This document shows, piece by piece, positions 20,818 to 30,647 of a stretch of DNA of 64,000 nt. The stretch is taken from contig NZ_CAMKGL010000001.1 of NCBI RefSeq assembly GCF_946227985.1, forward strand, positions 62,001 through 126,000. The letters run 5' to 3'. How positions within the stretch are numbered: position 1 is the first letter of the stretch; each line of letters begins with the position of its first letter. Under the pieces are notes generated by a model. It had not been told where the DNA came from and searched no databases. It saw only the letters and a list, made by a program, of their open reading frames with translations. A program made the position numbers and the translations under genes. The stretch is from Serratia quinivorans (lineage in GTDB: Bacteria > Pseudomonadota > Gammaproteobacteria > Enterobacterales > Enterobacteriaceae).

Positions 20818-20833
20818 GCTGAAACGTTTTTTG
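20818..20833. promoter_or_regulatory. Cra (FruR) site upstream of glk
   Basis: The core gctgaaacgttttt matches the Cra consensus GCTGAAWCGWTTCA well on its conserved half. E. coli glk is Cra-repressed. Lies 112 bp upstream of the glk start in the 345-bp yfeO-glk intergenic region, which otherwise shows no gene. Confidence 0.6.
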
Positions 20834-20944
20834 TGATCCGGATCGCTAATGGATGGCCGCGCAGAGGATGGTGATTGTTGTTTTTGCAGCGGGATTTTAC
20901 AGTGTGGGCAGCTTTCTATTATTCATTTCGCGGAGAAGATACTG

Positions 20945-21907
20945 ATGACTTATGCCCTCGTAGGTGATGTAGGCGGCACCAATGCCCGCCTGGCGTTGTG
21001 CACTGTGGCGACGGGTGAAATTACCCAGGCGAAAACCTATTCCGGCCTGGAGTTTGACAGCCTGGAGGCGGTAATCCGCCAATACTTAAAAGGTCAGGAT
21101 ATCCAGGTGCAAGACGCCTGTATTGCCATTGCCTGTCCGGTCACTGAAGACTGGGTGGCGATGACCAATCATACCTGGGCGTTTTCGATTAAACAGATGA
21201 AGGCCAGTTTGGGGCTGAGCCATCTGGAAGTGATCAACGACTTTACCGCCGTTTCGATGGCGATCCCGATGCTGTCGCAAGAGGATGTATTGCAGTTCGG
21301 CGGTGGTAGCGCGCAGAAAGACAAACCTATTGCGGTGTATGGCGCCGGGACCGGTTTGGGGGTGGCGCATCTGGTGCACGTTAATCGTCGCTGGGTGAGC
21401 CTGCCGGGCGAGGGCGGCCACGTTGATTTCGCGCCGAACAGTGAAGAGGAAGATATCATTCTGGAGGTGTTACGCGCTGAAGTAGGCCATGTGTCTGCCG
21501 AGCGCGTGCTGTCCGGGCCGGGGCTGGTCAATCTTTACCGCGCGATCGTCAAGTCCGATAACCGTCTGCCGGAAAAGCTGGCGCCGAAGGACATTACCGA
21601 GCGCGCACTGGCTGACAGTTGTATCGACTGTCGCCGCGCCCTGTCGCTGTTCTGCGTTATTTTGGGGCGCTTCGGCGGCAACCTGGCGCTGAACCTGGGC
21701 ACCTTTGGCGGCGTTTACATTGCCGGTGGCATCGTGCCGCGCTTTATGGAGTTCTTCAAAGCCTCCGGTTTCCGTGCGGCGTTCGAGGATAAAGGGCGTT
21801 TCAAGGATTACGTGCACGACATTCCGGTATTTATGATAACCCATGGACAACCCGGTTTGCTGGGTGCCGGCGCTCATCTGCGCCAGACGTTGGGTATGCA
21901 TCTGTAA
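20945..21907 (+). CDS. glk: Glucokinase Glk
   Basis: 320 residues, ATP-dependent glucose 6-phosphorylation in the cytoplasm. ROK-related glucokinase motifs: the ATP-binding [13 protein letters not shown] near the N terminus, [39 protein letters not shown] and [18 protein letters not shown] chose the ATG at 20945 ([12 protein letters not shown]), as in E. coli Glk (321 aa); the long upstream extension of the frame has no homology. Confidence 0.96.
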   Translation: MTYALVGDVGGTNARLALCTVATGEITQAKTYSGLEFDSLEAVIRQYLKGQDIQVQDACIAIACPVTEDWVAMTNHTWAFSIKQMKASLGLSHLEVINDFTAVSMAIPMLSQEDVLQFGGGSAQKDKPIAVYGAGTGLGVAHLVHVNRRWVSLPGEGGHVDFAPNSEEEDIILEVLRAEVGHVSAERVLSGPGLVNLYRAIVKSDNRLPEKLAPKDITERALADSCIDCRRALSLFCVILGRFGGNLALNLGTFGGVYIAGGIVPRFMEFFKASGFRAAFEDKGRFKDYVHDIPVFMITHGQPGLLGAGAHLRQTLGMHL

Positions 21908-21915
21908 CCATAACA

Positions 21916-21946
21916 CCGGCAAAGCAGCATACCGCTGTTTTGCCGG
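21916..21946 (+). terminator. Inverted repeat after glk, possible terminator
   Basis: The arms ccggcaaagcag / ctgttttgccgg pair over 11 of 12 positions just after the glk stop, but no strong T-run follows. Confidence 0.45.
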
Positions 21947-21996
21947 GATGATTTATACCAAGATTATTGGGGGATGAATCGTGGCGGCAAGTTCAA

Positions 21997-22512
21997 TTAA
22001 TACAGACTGGAGATATACGTATTAACAGGCTCAGGCAATAAGTCTTGTGGATGATCACCTCCAAATGTTGCCCACTTGCTTTTTCCGCTAATAATTGTTG
22101 AAGCAACTCGAGTATTTGATTCTGCATTGTATATGGTGATTTTTACTTCTATTTTGTCAGGTATGCCGGACCATTCAGTAGCTCTGTCTTCCCAGTGTAA
22201 TATCTGTGGGATGACGTAATACCCACGAATAATTGGGTGGTTATTCTTCAGGCAAGCAATGTCCTTGCAGTCTGCGAAAATACTCACATTATCTGAGTGT
22301 CTCGAGAAGGCTGCTTTAACGGCTGTTGCTGTACCATTGCCCGAACCTGCGTAACTATGAGTTTCATATACGCCATCAGCAGGTATTGCTATGACTATTG
22401 CGGTATCTTTAATTAAAAGCTCAGTGTTTTTTTGGATGTCATTTGTGTTGTATTTGGCTGAGCAACCAGTCAACAATAATATTGCAGAAGAAAACAGTAA
22501 TAAACCTTTCAC
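21997..22512 (-). CDS. Lipoprotein, DUF4823-like
   Basis: 171 residues. Lipoprotein signal MKGLLLFSSAILLLTGCSA with the lipobox LTGC, Cys17. The rest (IVIAIPADGVYETHSYAGSGNGTATAVKAAFSRHSDNVSIF; ASTIISGKSKWATFGGDHPQDLLPEPVNTYI) resembles the DUF4823 lipoprotein family, recalled rather than searched. Function is unknown. The gene is clearly more AT-rich than glk and the MFS gene around it, suggesting acquisition by transfer. Followed on the same strand by no partner gene. Confidence 0.68.
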   Translation of the reverse strand: MKGLLLFSSAILLLTGCSAKYNTNDIQKNTELLIKDTAIVIAIPADGVYETHSYAGSGNGTATAVKAAFSRHSDNVSIFADCKDIACLKNNHPIIRGYYVIPQILHWEDRATEWSGIPDKIEVKITIYNAESNTRVASTIISGKSKWATFGGDHPQDLLPEPVNTYISSLY

Positions 22513-22647
22513 TTCACTATCCTCGAAATTAAAATTCGCTCATCATAACAATGTTTTACAAGTCCAGAGTAATAATTATTAATTTCTTTGCTAATTATTT
22601 TTTTGGTTATGCCAATTAAAATTATCTCGCTATCAATATCTCTACGA

Positions 22648-22684
22648 TAAAAGGGGCGCAACCGTTAAGTTGCGCCCCTTTTAT
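22648..22684 (-). terminator. Terminator of the yhjX-like gene
   Basis: Very strong hairpin aaaaggggcgcaac / gttgcgcccctttt 12 bp beyond the stop codon of the MFS gene, with A- and T-runs on both sides. Confidence 0.88.
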
Positions 22685-22695
22685 CGTTTTAGGCG

Positions 22696-23922
22696 TTAGG
22701 CTTTTGCCAGATGCGCCTGCGAGAAGTGTTCTTCTTCCAGCGCGACCGCTTTCGGTGCCTTGATGAACAGGGTGATTATCAGAGAAGCCACTGACAGCAC
22801 GCCAATCACGATGAAGGTCGCATGGAAGCCGCCGAAGTATTTGGCGACAAACGAACCGGCCAGTGCGCCCAGACCGAAGCCCTGATAGATGATGCCGTAG
22901 TTTTTGCTGTGGTTTTTCAGGCCGAAGAAGTCACCGACAATCGCTGGGAATACGGTGATGTTGCCACCGAAGCAGAAGGCGACGGCGCCGACGCAGATGA
23001 AGAACAGGGTGTGGTTCAGAGTCAGGAAGCTCAGCGCCACAATCGCCAGTACGGTGATCAGCATGGTAAAGCTGATGACGCGCATGCGGCCCACTTTATC
23101 GGACAGCGTACCCAGAATAATACGGCCTGCGGTGTTAAAGATGGCGACGGCGGAAACGGTGTTGGCGGCGGTAGCCAGGTCCATCCCAGCCAGCTGTACG
23201 CCCATGTCTTTCACGATGCCAATCAGATACAGACCGCTCATACAAGCCGCGAAGAAGATGATGAACAGCAGGTAAGCTTCTTTGGTCGCCAGCATTTGGC
23301 GGACGCTGAAGTCATTGCCCAGGCCGCTGGTCCCTTGCTGTGCAGACTGGCTCACCAGTAGCGGCTCTTTCAACAGCAGGGAGCCCAGCACAATCAGCGC
23401 CATCACAATGGCACCCCAGTAGAAGAAGGCAGAGGACACACCAACGTCGGCAATCAACGCGGCGTTAACGTATTTGAACAGCAGGCTACCGCTACCGAAA
23501 GCCCCCACCGAGATACCGGAGATCAGCCCTTTGTTGGCCGGGAACCATTTGATCAGGTTAGACAGGGTAGAGATATAAGCGATACCTACCGCGAAACCGA
23601 CCACGACCCCGGCCAGCAGATAAACCATATTCAGCGAGCTGACGTAGGCGCTGGCAATCAGGCCCAGTCCCACCAGGATGCCAGAGCACAGGGTCAGGTT
23701 ACGGATCCCGAAGCGTTCCTGCAGTTTGCCGGCAAATAAAGTGGCGAAGGCCAGGAAGAAGCTGGTGATGGAGAAGGTGGTGGCGACGTCAGCGAGGCCC
23801 CAGTGGAACTTGTCGACCAACGGCTGGTTGAACAGACTCCAGGTATAGATAGTACCGAGACCCATCTGGCAGATGATGGTCCCCAGAACGATTAAGCTGC
23901 GATTTGCCGGTTTGGTGTTCAT
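22696..23922 (-). CDS. YhjX-like MFS transporter (pyruvate-inducible, putative monocarboxylate transport)
   Basis: 408 residues, 12-TM major facilitator of the oxalate/formate antiporter family. Strong resemblance to E. coli YhjX: GTIICQMGLGTIYTWSLFN, AGKLQERFGI, TLSNLIKWFPANKGLISG, CMSGLYLIGIVKDM, GTLSDKVGRMRVISF, FCFGGNITVFPAIVGDFFGL and KNYGIIYQGFGLG. In E. coli, yhjX is the main target of the YpdA/YpdB pyruvate-sensing system. Here it lies two genes from ypdAB and has YpdB-like operator repeats upstream (24072-24132). The substrate is unproven. Confidence 0.85.
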   Translation of the reverse strand: MNTKPANRSLIVLGTIICQMGLGTIYTWSLFNQPLVDKFHWGLADVATTFSITSFFLAFATLFAGKLQERFGIRNLTLCSGILVGLGLIASAYVSSLNMVYLLAGVVVGFAVGIAYISTLSNLIKWFPANKGLISGISVGAFGSGSLLFKYVNAALIADVGVSSAFFYWGAIVMALIVLGSLLLKEPLLVSQSAQQGTSGLGNDFSVRQMLATKEAYLLFIIFFAACMSGLYLIGIVKDMGVQLAGMDLATAANTVSAVAIFNTAGRIILGTLSDKVGRMRVISFTMLITVLAIVALSFLTLNHTLFFICVGAVAFCFGGNITVFPAIVGDFFGLKNHSKNYGIIYQGFGLGALAGSFVAKYFGGFHATFIVIGVLSVASLIITLFIKAPKAVALEEEHFSQAHLAKA

Positions 23923-24071
23923 GGCCGGGCTCCTTCCTGTGTGTGCGTTGCCGGGCGTTAGCCGTTGGCTGAAATTTGCGGGCGCTGTCTTGAACCCCGC
24001 GGTATGGGCATATTATATGGCTGGTAGTACCAGCCGACGGCGGATCGGGAATGAGTTGCACAAGGGAAGGA

Positions 24072-24102
24072 ATGAAATGCCTCTGACGGTGCATGAGCTG
24101 CC
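24072..24102 (-). promoter_or_regulatory. Predicted YpdB operator upstream of the yhjX-like gene
   Basis: On the minus strand two direct repeats stand 11 bp apart: the upstream one ggcagctcat (8 of 10) and the downstream one ggcatttcat (perfect). The published E. coli YpdB site, as I recall it, is GGCATTTCAT-N11-GGCATTTCAT. A further single copy, tgcatttcat, lies at 24123-24132. The pair is about 150-180 bp upstream of the transporter start codon. Confidence 0.75.
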
Positions 24103-24319
24103 GTTTTAAGGCTTAAAAGGGGATGAAATGCAGCGGGTGGCACGTGATCTAAATCAAGAATGTTAACGATTTATCGCCAATGCTCCGCCGGAGATTGTGG
24201 TTGAATTGTGAAGGATGTGGGGGGAATGCGTAAATGGGCATTGTTCCTATAGAGCGGCGGTCGGCGCAGATCTATGTTATCTGCGAACGGACGGGTTCCG
24301 CTCTGCAGGAGTCGTTGAG

Positions 24320-24667
24320 ATGAAAAAAATACTGTTGTTATTAGCTGCGTTGCTGTTATTGCCATGGGTGAGCCACGCGGACGTATCGATTGGCGTAAAT
24401 GTACCGGGCCTTTCATTACACGTTGGTGACCGCGATGACCGGGGTCATTATTGGGACGGTGGTCGCTGGCGCGATCCGCGCTGGTGGTCCGAACACCGGG
24501 GCTATGAATACCGGGGTTATGAACGCCCGCGCGGTTATTACTATGGCCCGCCGCCACGGGTGATTTATTACGGCCCGCCACGACATGAATGGCGTGATCG
24601 CCCTCATTACCGCATGCCACCACCGCCACCACCGGGTTATTACTACCGCCCAGGGCCGCGCTGGTAA
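24320..24667 (+). CDS. Secreted DUF2502 (YpeC-like) protein, second paralogue
   Basis: 115 residues. Signal peptide MKKILLLLAALLLLPWVSHA, then VSIGVNVPGLSLHVGDRDDRGHYWDGGRWRDPRWW, the same block as in the YpeC-like protein at 13638-14048. The C-terminal half is rich in Tyr, Pro, Arg and Gly with a poly-proline stretch (MPPPPPPGYYY). Function is unknown. It lies between the yhjX-like gene and ypdB and converges on ypdB, 10 bp apart at the 3' ends. Confidence 0.82.
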   Translation: MKKILLLLAALLLLPWVSHADVSIGVNVPGLSLHVGDRDDRGHYWDGGRWRDPRWWSEHRGYEYRGYERPRGYYYGPPPRVIYYGPPRHEWRDRPHYRMPPPPPPGYYYRPGPRW

Positions 24668-24677
24668 CGGCCGGCGA

Positions 24678-25412
24678 TTATAAACGCATCAGTTTGCGAA
24701 ACTCTTTCACCTTGCTGCGGCTGACCGGCACTTCAAAATCCAGATCGCTCAGCCGCAGAATATAAGTGTTGTTGAACCAGGGCACGATCTCGCGGATTTT
24801 AGACAGATTGACGCAGTAGGAACGGTGACAGCGGAAGAAATGCTCTTCAGGCAGGCGACCGTAAAATTCGGTCAGGTTCATCGGCATCACAAACTCTTCG
24901 CGCCGGGTATAAACCCGCGTCACTTTCTCATCGGCGGCGGCATAGTAAATGTCGTTGATGTCGGTAACGATAATCCGCTCGTCTTTAATCAGGTTAATGC
25001 TGTGGCTGCTGCGATTCGGTGCGCTGGCCTGCTCCGGTAACGTGGCGGGGCGGTTATGCAGCGCCTCCAGCTTCTGCAGCATGGTGACGATACGCGCTTC
25101 GTGATAGGGCTTGAGGATATAGTCAAAGGCCTCGATTTCGAATGCCTCCACCGCATGCTCTTTATAGGCGGTGATAAACACAATCGAAGGACGATGCGCG
25201 AATTTGCTGATGTTCTGCGCCAGCAGTACCCCGTCCAGCGACGGGATATTGATATCGAGAAAAATGGCGTCAACCTGATGGGTTTGCAGGTATTTCAGCA
25301 CGTCCAGCCCGTCCTCGAAGGTGGCTTCGATAACGATATTGCTGTGTTTTTTAATCAGGTAACTGAGTTCTTCCTGCGCGAGAAACTCGTCTTCAACGAT
25401 GATGGCTTTCAT
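24678..25412 (-). CDS. ypdB: Response regulator YpdB (LytTR family)
   Basis: 244 residues. N-terminal receiver domain with the phospho-acceptor Asp53 ([12 protein letters not shown]), then a LytTR DNA-binding domain (about 140-244) ending [17 protein letters not shown], nearly identical to E. coli YpdB. With the kinase YpdA it responds to extracellular pyruvate and activates yhjX. The gene start overlaps ypdA by 4 bp (ATGA). The matching operator lies upstream of the neighbouring yhjX-like gene. Confidence 0.94.
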   Translation of the reverse strand: MKAIIVEDEFLAQEELSYLIKKHSNIVIEATFEDGLDVLKYLQTHQVDAIFLDINIPSLDGVLLAQNISKFAHRPSIVFITAYKEHAVEAFEIEAFDYILKPYHEARIVTMLQKLEALHNRPATLPEQASAPNRSSHSINLIKDERIIVTDINDIYYAAADEKVTRVYTRREEFVMPMNLTEFYGRLPEEHFFRCHRSYCVNLSKIREIVPWFNNTYILRLSDLDFEVPVSRSKVKEFRKLMRL

Positions 25413-27118
25413 GAGCGCTCCCCGACCGGCAGCATGTTGTTCTCTACCGGCAGTTTGCCGCCATTTTTGCTGATATAAAAGGCAATTTCGGTGCCGGGTT
25501 CCAGGCGACGGATGCGAAGCCCTTCGCCGTACAGCAGGGACACCCGGTGATGCACGTTCAGCAGACCGATATTGTGCCCTGGCATCTCGTTGCGGGCCAC
25601 CCGTTCGATGACCTGTGGGTCGATGCCGTGGCCGGTATCTTTGACTGAAATCCTGACTCGGTCACCCTGATCTTTCACCGCAATCACCACCACGCCTTTG
25701 CCTTTACAAGGTTGGATACCGTGCACGATGGCATTTTCCACCAGTGGCTGGATCAGCAGGCTGGGGATGCGTACCGAAATATCGTCATCAATGTCATAAA
25801 TCACCGTCAGCTTGGCGCCGAAGCGTGCCTGTTCGATGGCAATATAATCCTGGATTTGGTGCAACTCTTTGCGGATGTCGATTAACTCGTCATTCAGCTC
25901 CAGGTTATAGCGCAGGTAGCGTGACAGATTGATAATCAGTTGGCGCGCGGTATCCGGATTGGTGCGGATCGAGGACGAAATGGCGTTAAGCGCGTTGAAA
26001 AGGAAGTGCGGGTTGATCTTGCTTTGCAGGGCGCGCATTTCCGCTTTGTCCGCCATCTGACGCAGATGCTCAATGCGCGAGACTTCCATTTGGGTGGAGA
26101 TAATCTGCGACAGGCCGACCGCCATCACCTTCAGCGTATTGGTGATCTGATGGGCGTGGCAGTAGTAAATTTTCAGCGCGCCGGTCACTTCGCCTTTCTC
26201 CCATAGCGGGATCACCAACTGCGAGTGGATCTGCGGCGTGGCCGGGTTTTCCAGATTGTTTTTGATAATGATCTTGCCGTGCCGGATGCTTTCACGGGTC
26301 ACGCGACTCAGGCCTTCGCGGCCAATCGGGTAGGCTTCTTCCCCCACCCCGACGTAGGCCAGCACCTGATGGGTATCGGTGATGGCCACCGCATCGGCCT
26401 GAATGTCGTGGCGAATGATATCGCAGATGGTGGCCAGCGTTTCACTGTTGATATTGCGAAAATAAGGCAGCGTTTTGCGGGCAATATCCAGCGCCAGCTT
26501 GGCCTGGCGGGCAGCGATCACTTCCTTTTCGTCTTCCACGCTCTGCACCAGCAGCACGATCAGGCCAATACATACCGTGCCGAGGATCATCGGCAGGGCA
26601 ATTTTGGAGACGATATCCAGCCCCAGCTCGGTCGGCTTGGCCCATAGCACGATCAGCAGCATGGTCAGGCATTCACACAGCATGCCGCCGATGATCCCGG
26701 CGCGCCAGCGCTGTTCTTTCTTCACCTTCAGGTTGATATACCCGGCACCGATCCCGGCAATGATACTGGTGATCAGGCAGGGAACCGAGGTAATGCCATC
26801 GATATCTATCAGGTAGCGATGCACCCCGGCAATGATACCGGTAATGATCCCCACCCAGGGGCCGAACAGAATGCCGCCGGCCATGATGGCGATCACCCGT
26901 ACGTTGACCAGCGAACCTTCAACGTTAACGCCGGAATAGGTACTGAACAGGGCAAACAGCGAGAAGATGGCGGTGACCATGGCCAACTCCAGCGGCGTAT
27001 GGTCTTCTTTTTGCAGCAACTGGCGGAACAACCGGGTGCGGGTGAGGAAAAACAGGCAGATCAACATCAACGCGGCGCGATCAAATACCGCTAACAGCAT
27101 TTCAAAAAAGGGGTGCAC
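25409..27118 (-). CDS. ypdA: Pyruvate-sensing histidine kinase YpdA (LytS family)
   Basis: 569 residues, inner membrane. N-terminal 5TM-LYT sensor region (about 1-200) with several hydrophobic spans, a GAF-like region (about 220-350), then the kinase core with the phospho-accepting His in [17 protein letters not shown] and an ATPase domain ([23 protein letters not shown]). Length matches E. coli YpdA (565). First gene of ypdAB. Genomic neighbourhood with alaC agrees with E. coli, which separates it from the paralogous BtsS (YehU). Confidence 0.93.
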   Translation of the reverse strand: MHPFFEMLLAVFDRAALMLICLFFLTRTRLFRQLLQKEDHTPLELAMVTAIFSLFALFSTYSGVNVEGSLVNVRVIAIMAGGILFGPWVGIITGIIAGVHRYLIDIDGITSVPCLITSIIAGIGAGYINLKVKKEQRWRAGIIGGMLCECLTMLLIVLWAKPTELGLDIVSKIALPMILGTVCIGLIVLLVQSVEDEKEVIAARQAKLALDIARKTLPYFRNINSETLATICDIIRHDIQADAVAITDTHQVLAYVGVGEEAYPIGREGLSRVTRESIRHGKIIIKNNLENPATPQIHSQLVIPLWEKGEVTGALKIYYCHAHQITNTLKVMAVGLSQIISTQMEVSRIEHLRQMADKAEMRALQSKINPHFLFNALNAISSSIRTNPDTARQLIINLSRYLRYNLELNDELIDIRKELHQIQDYIAIEQARFGAKLTVIYDIDDDISVRIPSLLIQPLVENAIVHGIQPCKGKGVVVIAVKDQGDRVRISVKDTGHGIDPQVIERVARNEMPGHNIGLLNVHHRVSLLYGEGLRIRRLEPGTEIAFYISKNGGKLPVENNMLPVGERS

Positions 27119-27209
27119 GGCGGGCTCTCGCTGCGGCGGAAAGATACCGGGAGTATATCACAGCGAATTGTCCCCGTGACGGCCGGGCGGCGCGCCACGG
27201 GGCCGCGTA

Positions 27210-28454
27210 TTATTTAATGCCCAACTGTTCCTTGCCGAGTGGTGTCAGCAGGTCAAGCGTGGCCCGGCCGACGAAGTCCACTTCGAAATCATCAGGGGCG
27301 AAATCCGGCGGGGTTTTGCCGGCGATAAAGCTGGGCAGCTGACGTTGCAGGTAGGCATCGTTTTTCTCACAGCCCGGCGCGGCAGCGATGTACATTACGT
27401 TGCTGTCGAATTCGCCGTTATGCTCATTTTCCACCGCGTGGATCACGTCGCAGTGCCAGAACACCGTGTCGCCCGGCTCTAAATCGGGAATAGGGGAAAT
27501 CCCACTGATTAAAAGGGGATGCCATTTTTCGGAGATCGAAAGTGCCCGTCCTGGGGCGGCATCGCACAGGTCATCGTCGGCGACGTCATCCTGCAGCGCA
27601 CGCAACAGCACGTAAGCCATGGCGTTGGCCACCGGCACCAGGTTCAGCGTGCCGGCATTGGTGCGCTGCGGCGTCAGCGCCGTCCAGCCCTGGAAGGTGC
27701 GGAACATCGAGCACACTGCCGGTGAAGCGATTTCACGCACTTCGGTGCGGCCGTCGGCGGCGAACGGATCATAATCCTGCCAGTTGCCGGAGAACACGTG
27801 GCGATAGACGTAACGGAAGTTCTCATCCAGCCAGCGCTCAATGGTGCCGCTGTCTACGTGTGGCGACAGGCCCAGCGAAGAGGAGTTCGGCGGACGACGA
27901 CGGGTGCGGTCGGCGTAGGTGGCGACGCGCGTCGGGTCAAAATGCTGTTTTCCGTTGCTCTCGGTTTCCCACAGGCTGTTAAGGAACACCTGTACCGCGT
28001 GCATGCGGGCATCCTGGCGGGCTTCCACCTGCGGTTTTGACCAGTAAATGCCATAGATTTGTGGCTTGCTGGCGGCCAGTTTGCCGAAGTAATTGTCTTC
28101 GGCGGCCCCTTTCAGACGTTCGACGAAGTTGTTGCGGTCGAGGTAGTCGCCGATTTCCCGGTTCCAGGCCGTAGCGCTGTCACGGGGAAAAACGCCGCGA
28201 ATGGCGCAGGCACCACGCTGTTTGATCAGCGCTTTTTGCTGCTCGCTGACGCGCTGTTGCAGGATATCTTCGGCATCGATTTGCGGCACCGGGTTTTGAC
28301 CGGCGGCCAGCTCCTGGCGGATTTGTTCGACCTGCTGACGGATATTGTCTTCCAGCGCCAGGAAGGTCTCGCGGTAATTCGGTAATGCCTGGCGCAGTTG
28401 TTGTTTGACGGCTTTAATTGCGCCTGGAATATCGTCAATCTGTAAGGAAGCCAT
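27210..28454 (-). CDS. DUF1479 protein (YbiU-like, putative Fe(II)/2-oxoglutarate-type oxygenase fold)
   Basis: 414 residues, resembling E. coli YbiU. The C-terminal two thirds has [14 protein letters not shown] (a possible metal-binding H-x-D), [30 protein letters not shown] and [19 protein letters not shown] (a possible distal His). This layout suggests a double-stranded beta-helix dioxygenase, an inference from motif spacing; no substrate is known. A long helical N-terminal part precedes it (about 1-75). Stands alone between ypdA and a divergent GNAT gene. Confidence 0.82.
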   Translation of the reverse strand: MASLQIDDIPGAIKAVKQQLRQALPNYRETFLALEDNIRQQVEQIRQELAAGQNPVPQIDAEDILQQRVSEQQKALIKQRGACAIRGVFPRDSATAWNREIGDYLDRNNFVERLKGAAEDNYFGKLAASKPQIYGIYWSKPQVEARQDARMHAVQVFLNSLWETESNGKQHFDPTRVATYADRTRRRPPNSSSLGLSPHVDSGTIERWLDENFRYVYRHVFSGNWQDYDPFAADGRTEVREIASPAVCSMFRTFQGWTALTPQRTNAGTLNLVPVANAMAYVLLRALQDDVADDDLCDAAPGRALSISEKWHPLLISGISPIPDLEPGDTVFWHCDVIHAVENEHNGEFDSNVMYIAAAPGCEKNDAYLQRQLPSFIAGKTPPDFAPDDFEVDFVGRATLDLLTPLGKEQLGIK

Positions 28455-28641
28455 GGTGTTCTCCTCGCGCTGCGGGTGGGCAACGACGGACGGTTGTAGG
28501 GGAGCGGGTAAGGCGTTATGGTTTGTTGTTTTGACGTTAATGATTATCTGGATTTAATAGAGGAAAATAAAGGGATATCTTTCATTCGTAACTTCCTCAT
28601 TTTCGTTTTTCGGAAATTCCCGTTTTTAGGAGACAGAAGCA

Positions 28642-29181
28642 ATGAAGTTGGTCACTGAACGTTTGACCCTGGAGTCGTTGACGGCCGACGACTGGCCGCT
28701 GTTTTTAAGCCTGTATCAGGATCCTGAGGTGATCCGTTACATCTCCGACCCGTACAGCGATGAGGGCATCATCAGTCGTTTCGAGGCCCGTCTGCCAACC
28801 TGGGACAAGCATTTGGATCAATGGTTGTGCCTGGTGTTGCGCGAGAAAGAAAGCGGAGAAGTGGCTGGCATCACCGGTTTTCGTCCGATGTGGCAGCCTA
28901 ATCAACAGGCGGAAGTGGGTTACGCCTTGCTGCCGTCCGCGCAAGGTAAGGGCTATGGCAAGGAATCATTGCGTGCGGTGCTGGATTTTGGTTTTAACGC
29001 CTGCGGTTTCCATAAGCTGACTGCGACGGTAACCGCAGGCAATATCGCCTCGCGTCGGTTGCTGGAGTCCTGTGGCTTTCTGCTGGAAGGTACGCTGCGT
29101 GATAACTATCGGCTGGCGGGGCAGTGGTGCGATGACTGGCAGTTCGGGCTGCTGGCGAGGGAATTTAAGGCCGGAAAATAA
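28642..29181 (+). CDS. GNAT-family N-acetyltransferase (RimJ/RimL-like)
   Basis: 179 residues. Typical of the RimJ/RimL-like GNAT group: TERLTLESLTADDWPLFLSLYQDPEVIRYI at the N terminus, the acetyl-CoA-binding loop PSAQGKGYGKESLRAVLDFGF, then HKLTATVTAGNIASRRLLESCGFLLEGTLRDNY. The acceptor could be a protein N terminus or a small amine; not determinable. Preceded by TTTTTAGGAGACAGAAGC, a good ribosome-binding site. Followed by alaC 121 bp later. Confidence 0.85.
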   Translation: MKLVTERLTLESLTADDWPLFLSLYQDPEVIRYISDPYSDEGIISRFEARLPTWDKHLDQWLCLVLREKESGEVAGITGFRPMWQPNQQAEVGYALLPSAQGKGYGKESLRAVLDFGFNACGFHKLTATVTAGNIASRRLLESCGFLLEGTLRDNYRLAGQWCDDWQFGLLAREFKAGK

Positions 29182-29302
29182 AAAAGTTGTGCCGGGTATC
29201 GACAAGCCTGCCGAGGCTGGGATATGTTCAATATCCGGTCAATCTTTAGGTTGGCCAGCGTCGCTCGGATGGTCCGGGCGCTAACGTCTCTTCGAGGTAT
29301 CT

Positions 29303-30538
29303 ATGGCTGATAAAAGTCCGCAACGCCGTTTCACGCGTATTGAACGTCTTCCTCCTTACGTATTCAACATCACCGCCGAACTCAAGATGGCTGCGCGCCG
29401 TCGTGGCGAGGATATCATCGATTTCAGCATGGGCAACCCCGACGGGCCAACCCCGCCGCATATTGTGGAAAAGCTCTGTACCGTTGCCCAGCGTGACGAT
29501 ACCCATGGCTACTCCACTTCGCGGGGTATCCCGCGTTTGCGCCGTGCCATTTCACGCTGGTATGCCGATCGCTACCAGGTGGAGATCGATCCCGAAAGCG
29601 AAGCCATTGTTACCATAGGTTCAAAAGAAGGGCTGGCACACCTGATGCTGGCGACGCTCGACCACGGTGATACCGTGTTGGTGCCGAATCCGAGCTATCC
29701 GATCCACATTTACGGTGCGGTGATTGCCGGTGCTCAGGTGCGTTCGGTACCGCTGGTGGAGGGAGTGGATTTCTTTGGTGAGCTGGAGCGCGCCATCCGT
29801 GAAACCATTCCGCGCCCGAAAATGATGATCCTCGGTTTCCCGTCAAACCCGACCGCCCAGTGCGTAGAATTGGACTTCTTTGAACGCGTGGTCGCGCTGG
29901 CCAAACAGTACGACGTGCTGGTAGTCCACGATCTGGCCTATGCCGATATCGTTTACGACGGCTGGAAAGCGCCCTCGATTATGCAGGTGCCGGGTGCCAA
30001 GGATATCGCGGTCGAGTTTTTCACCCTGTCGAAAAGCTACAATATGGCGGGCTGGCGTATCGGCTTTATGGTTGGTAACCCGGAGCTGGTCAATGCGCTG
30101 GCACGGATTAAGAGTTATCACGATTACGGTACCTTCACCCCGTTGCAGGTGGCTGCCATCGCCGCGTTGGAAGGCGATCAGCAGTGCGTGCGGGATATTG
30201 CGGAACAGTACCGTCAGCGGCGAAATGTGCTGGTAAAAGGGCTGCATGAAGCGGGCTGGATGGTGGAGAACCCGAAAGCGGCGATGTACGTCTGGGCCAA
30301 AATTCCCGAGCCTTATGCGCATCTCGGTTCACTGGAGTTTGCCAAACGTCTGTTGGCGGAAGCCAAGGTGTGCGTATCTCCGGGCATCGGCTTTGGTGAC
30401 TACGGTGACACCCACGTGCGTTTCGCGCTGATAGAAAATCAGGATCGTATCCGTCAGGCAGTTCGCGGTATCAAAGCCATGTTCCGGGCTGATGGACTGA
30501 TCAAACCGGCCAAGAGCAGCCCGGCAACAACCAAGTAA
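29303..30538 (+). CDS. alaC: Glutamate-pyruvate aminotransferase AlaC
   Basis: 411 residues, PLP-dependent class I/II aminotransferase making alanine from pyruvate and glutamate. The start [23 protein letters not shown] matches E. coli AlaC. The PLP lysine is Lys244 ([16 protein letters not shown]), with [14 protein letters not shown] and GFPSNPTAQ also present. In E. coli alaC is likewise next to ypdAB, linking alanine synthesis with pyruvate sensing. A GAGGTATCT ribosome-binding site precedes the ATG. Confidence 0.95.
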   Translation: MADKSPQRRFTRIERLPPYVFNITAELKMAARRRGEDIIDFSMGNPDGPTPPHIVEKLCTVAQRDDTHGYSTSRGIPRLRRAISRWYADRYQVEIDPESEAIVTIGSKEGLAHLMLATLDHGDTVLVPNPSYPIHIYGAVIAGAQVRSVPLVEGVDFFGELERAIRETIPRPKMMILGFPSNPTAQCVELDFFERVVALAKQYDVLVVHDLAYADIVYDGWKAPSIMQVPGAKDIAVEFFTLSKSYNMAGWRIGFMVGNPELVNALARIKSYHDYGTFTPLQVAAIAALEGDQQCVRDIAEQYRQRRNVLVKGLHEAGWMVENPKAAMYVWAKIPEPYAHLGSLEFAKRLLAEAKVCVSPGIGFGDYGDTHVRFALIENQDRIRQAVRGIKAMFRADGLIKPAKSSPATTK

Positions 30539-30548
30539 TGACGTCAGG

Positions 30549-30573
30549 CCGGCGTATTCACGCCGGTTTTTTT
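30549..30573 (+). terminator. alaC terminator
   Basis: Hairpin ccggcg-tattca-cgccgg followed by seven T, 10 bp after the alaC stop. Confidence 0.87.
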
Positions 30574-30647
30574 CTTGCCTCCAAGGTTTTCTTCATTATT
30601 TACCCACTATTCTCTAATAAGATTTTCTTTATTTATCGGGGGAGTAT

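Noticed and set aside
24678-27118. Assignment of the LytS/LytTR pair as BtsS/BtsR (YehU/YehT)
   Set aside because: Sequence of the regulator, kinase length and the neighbouring alaC all fit YpdA/YpdB better.
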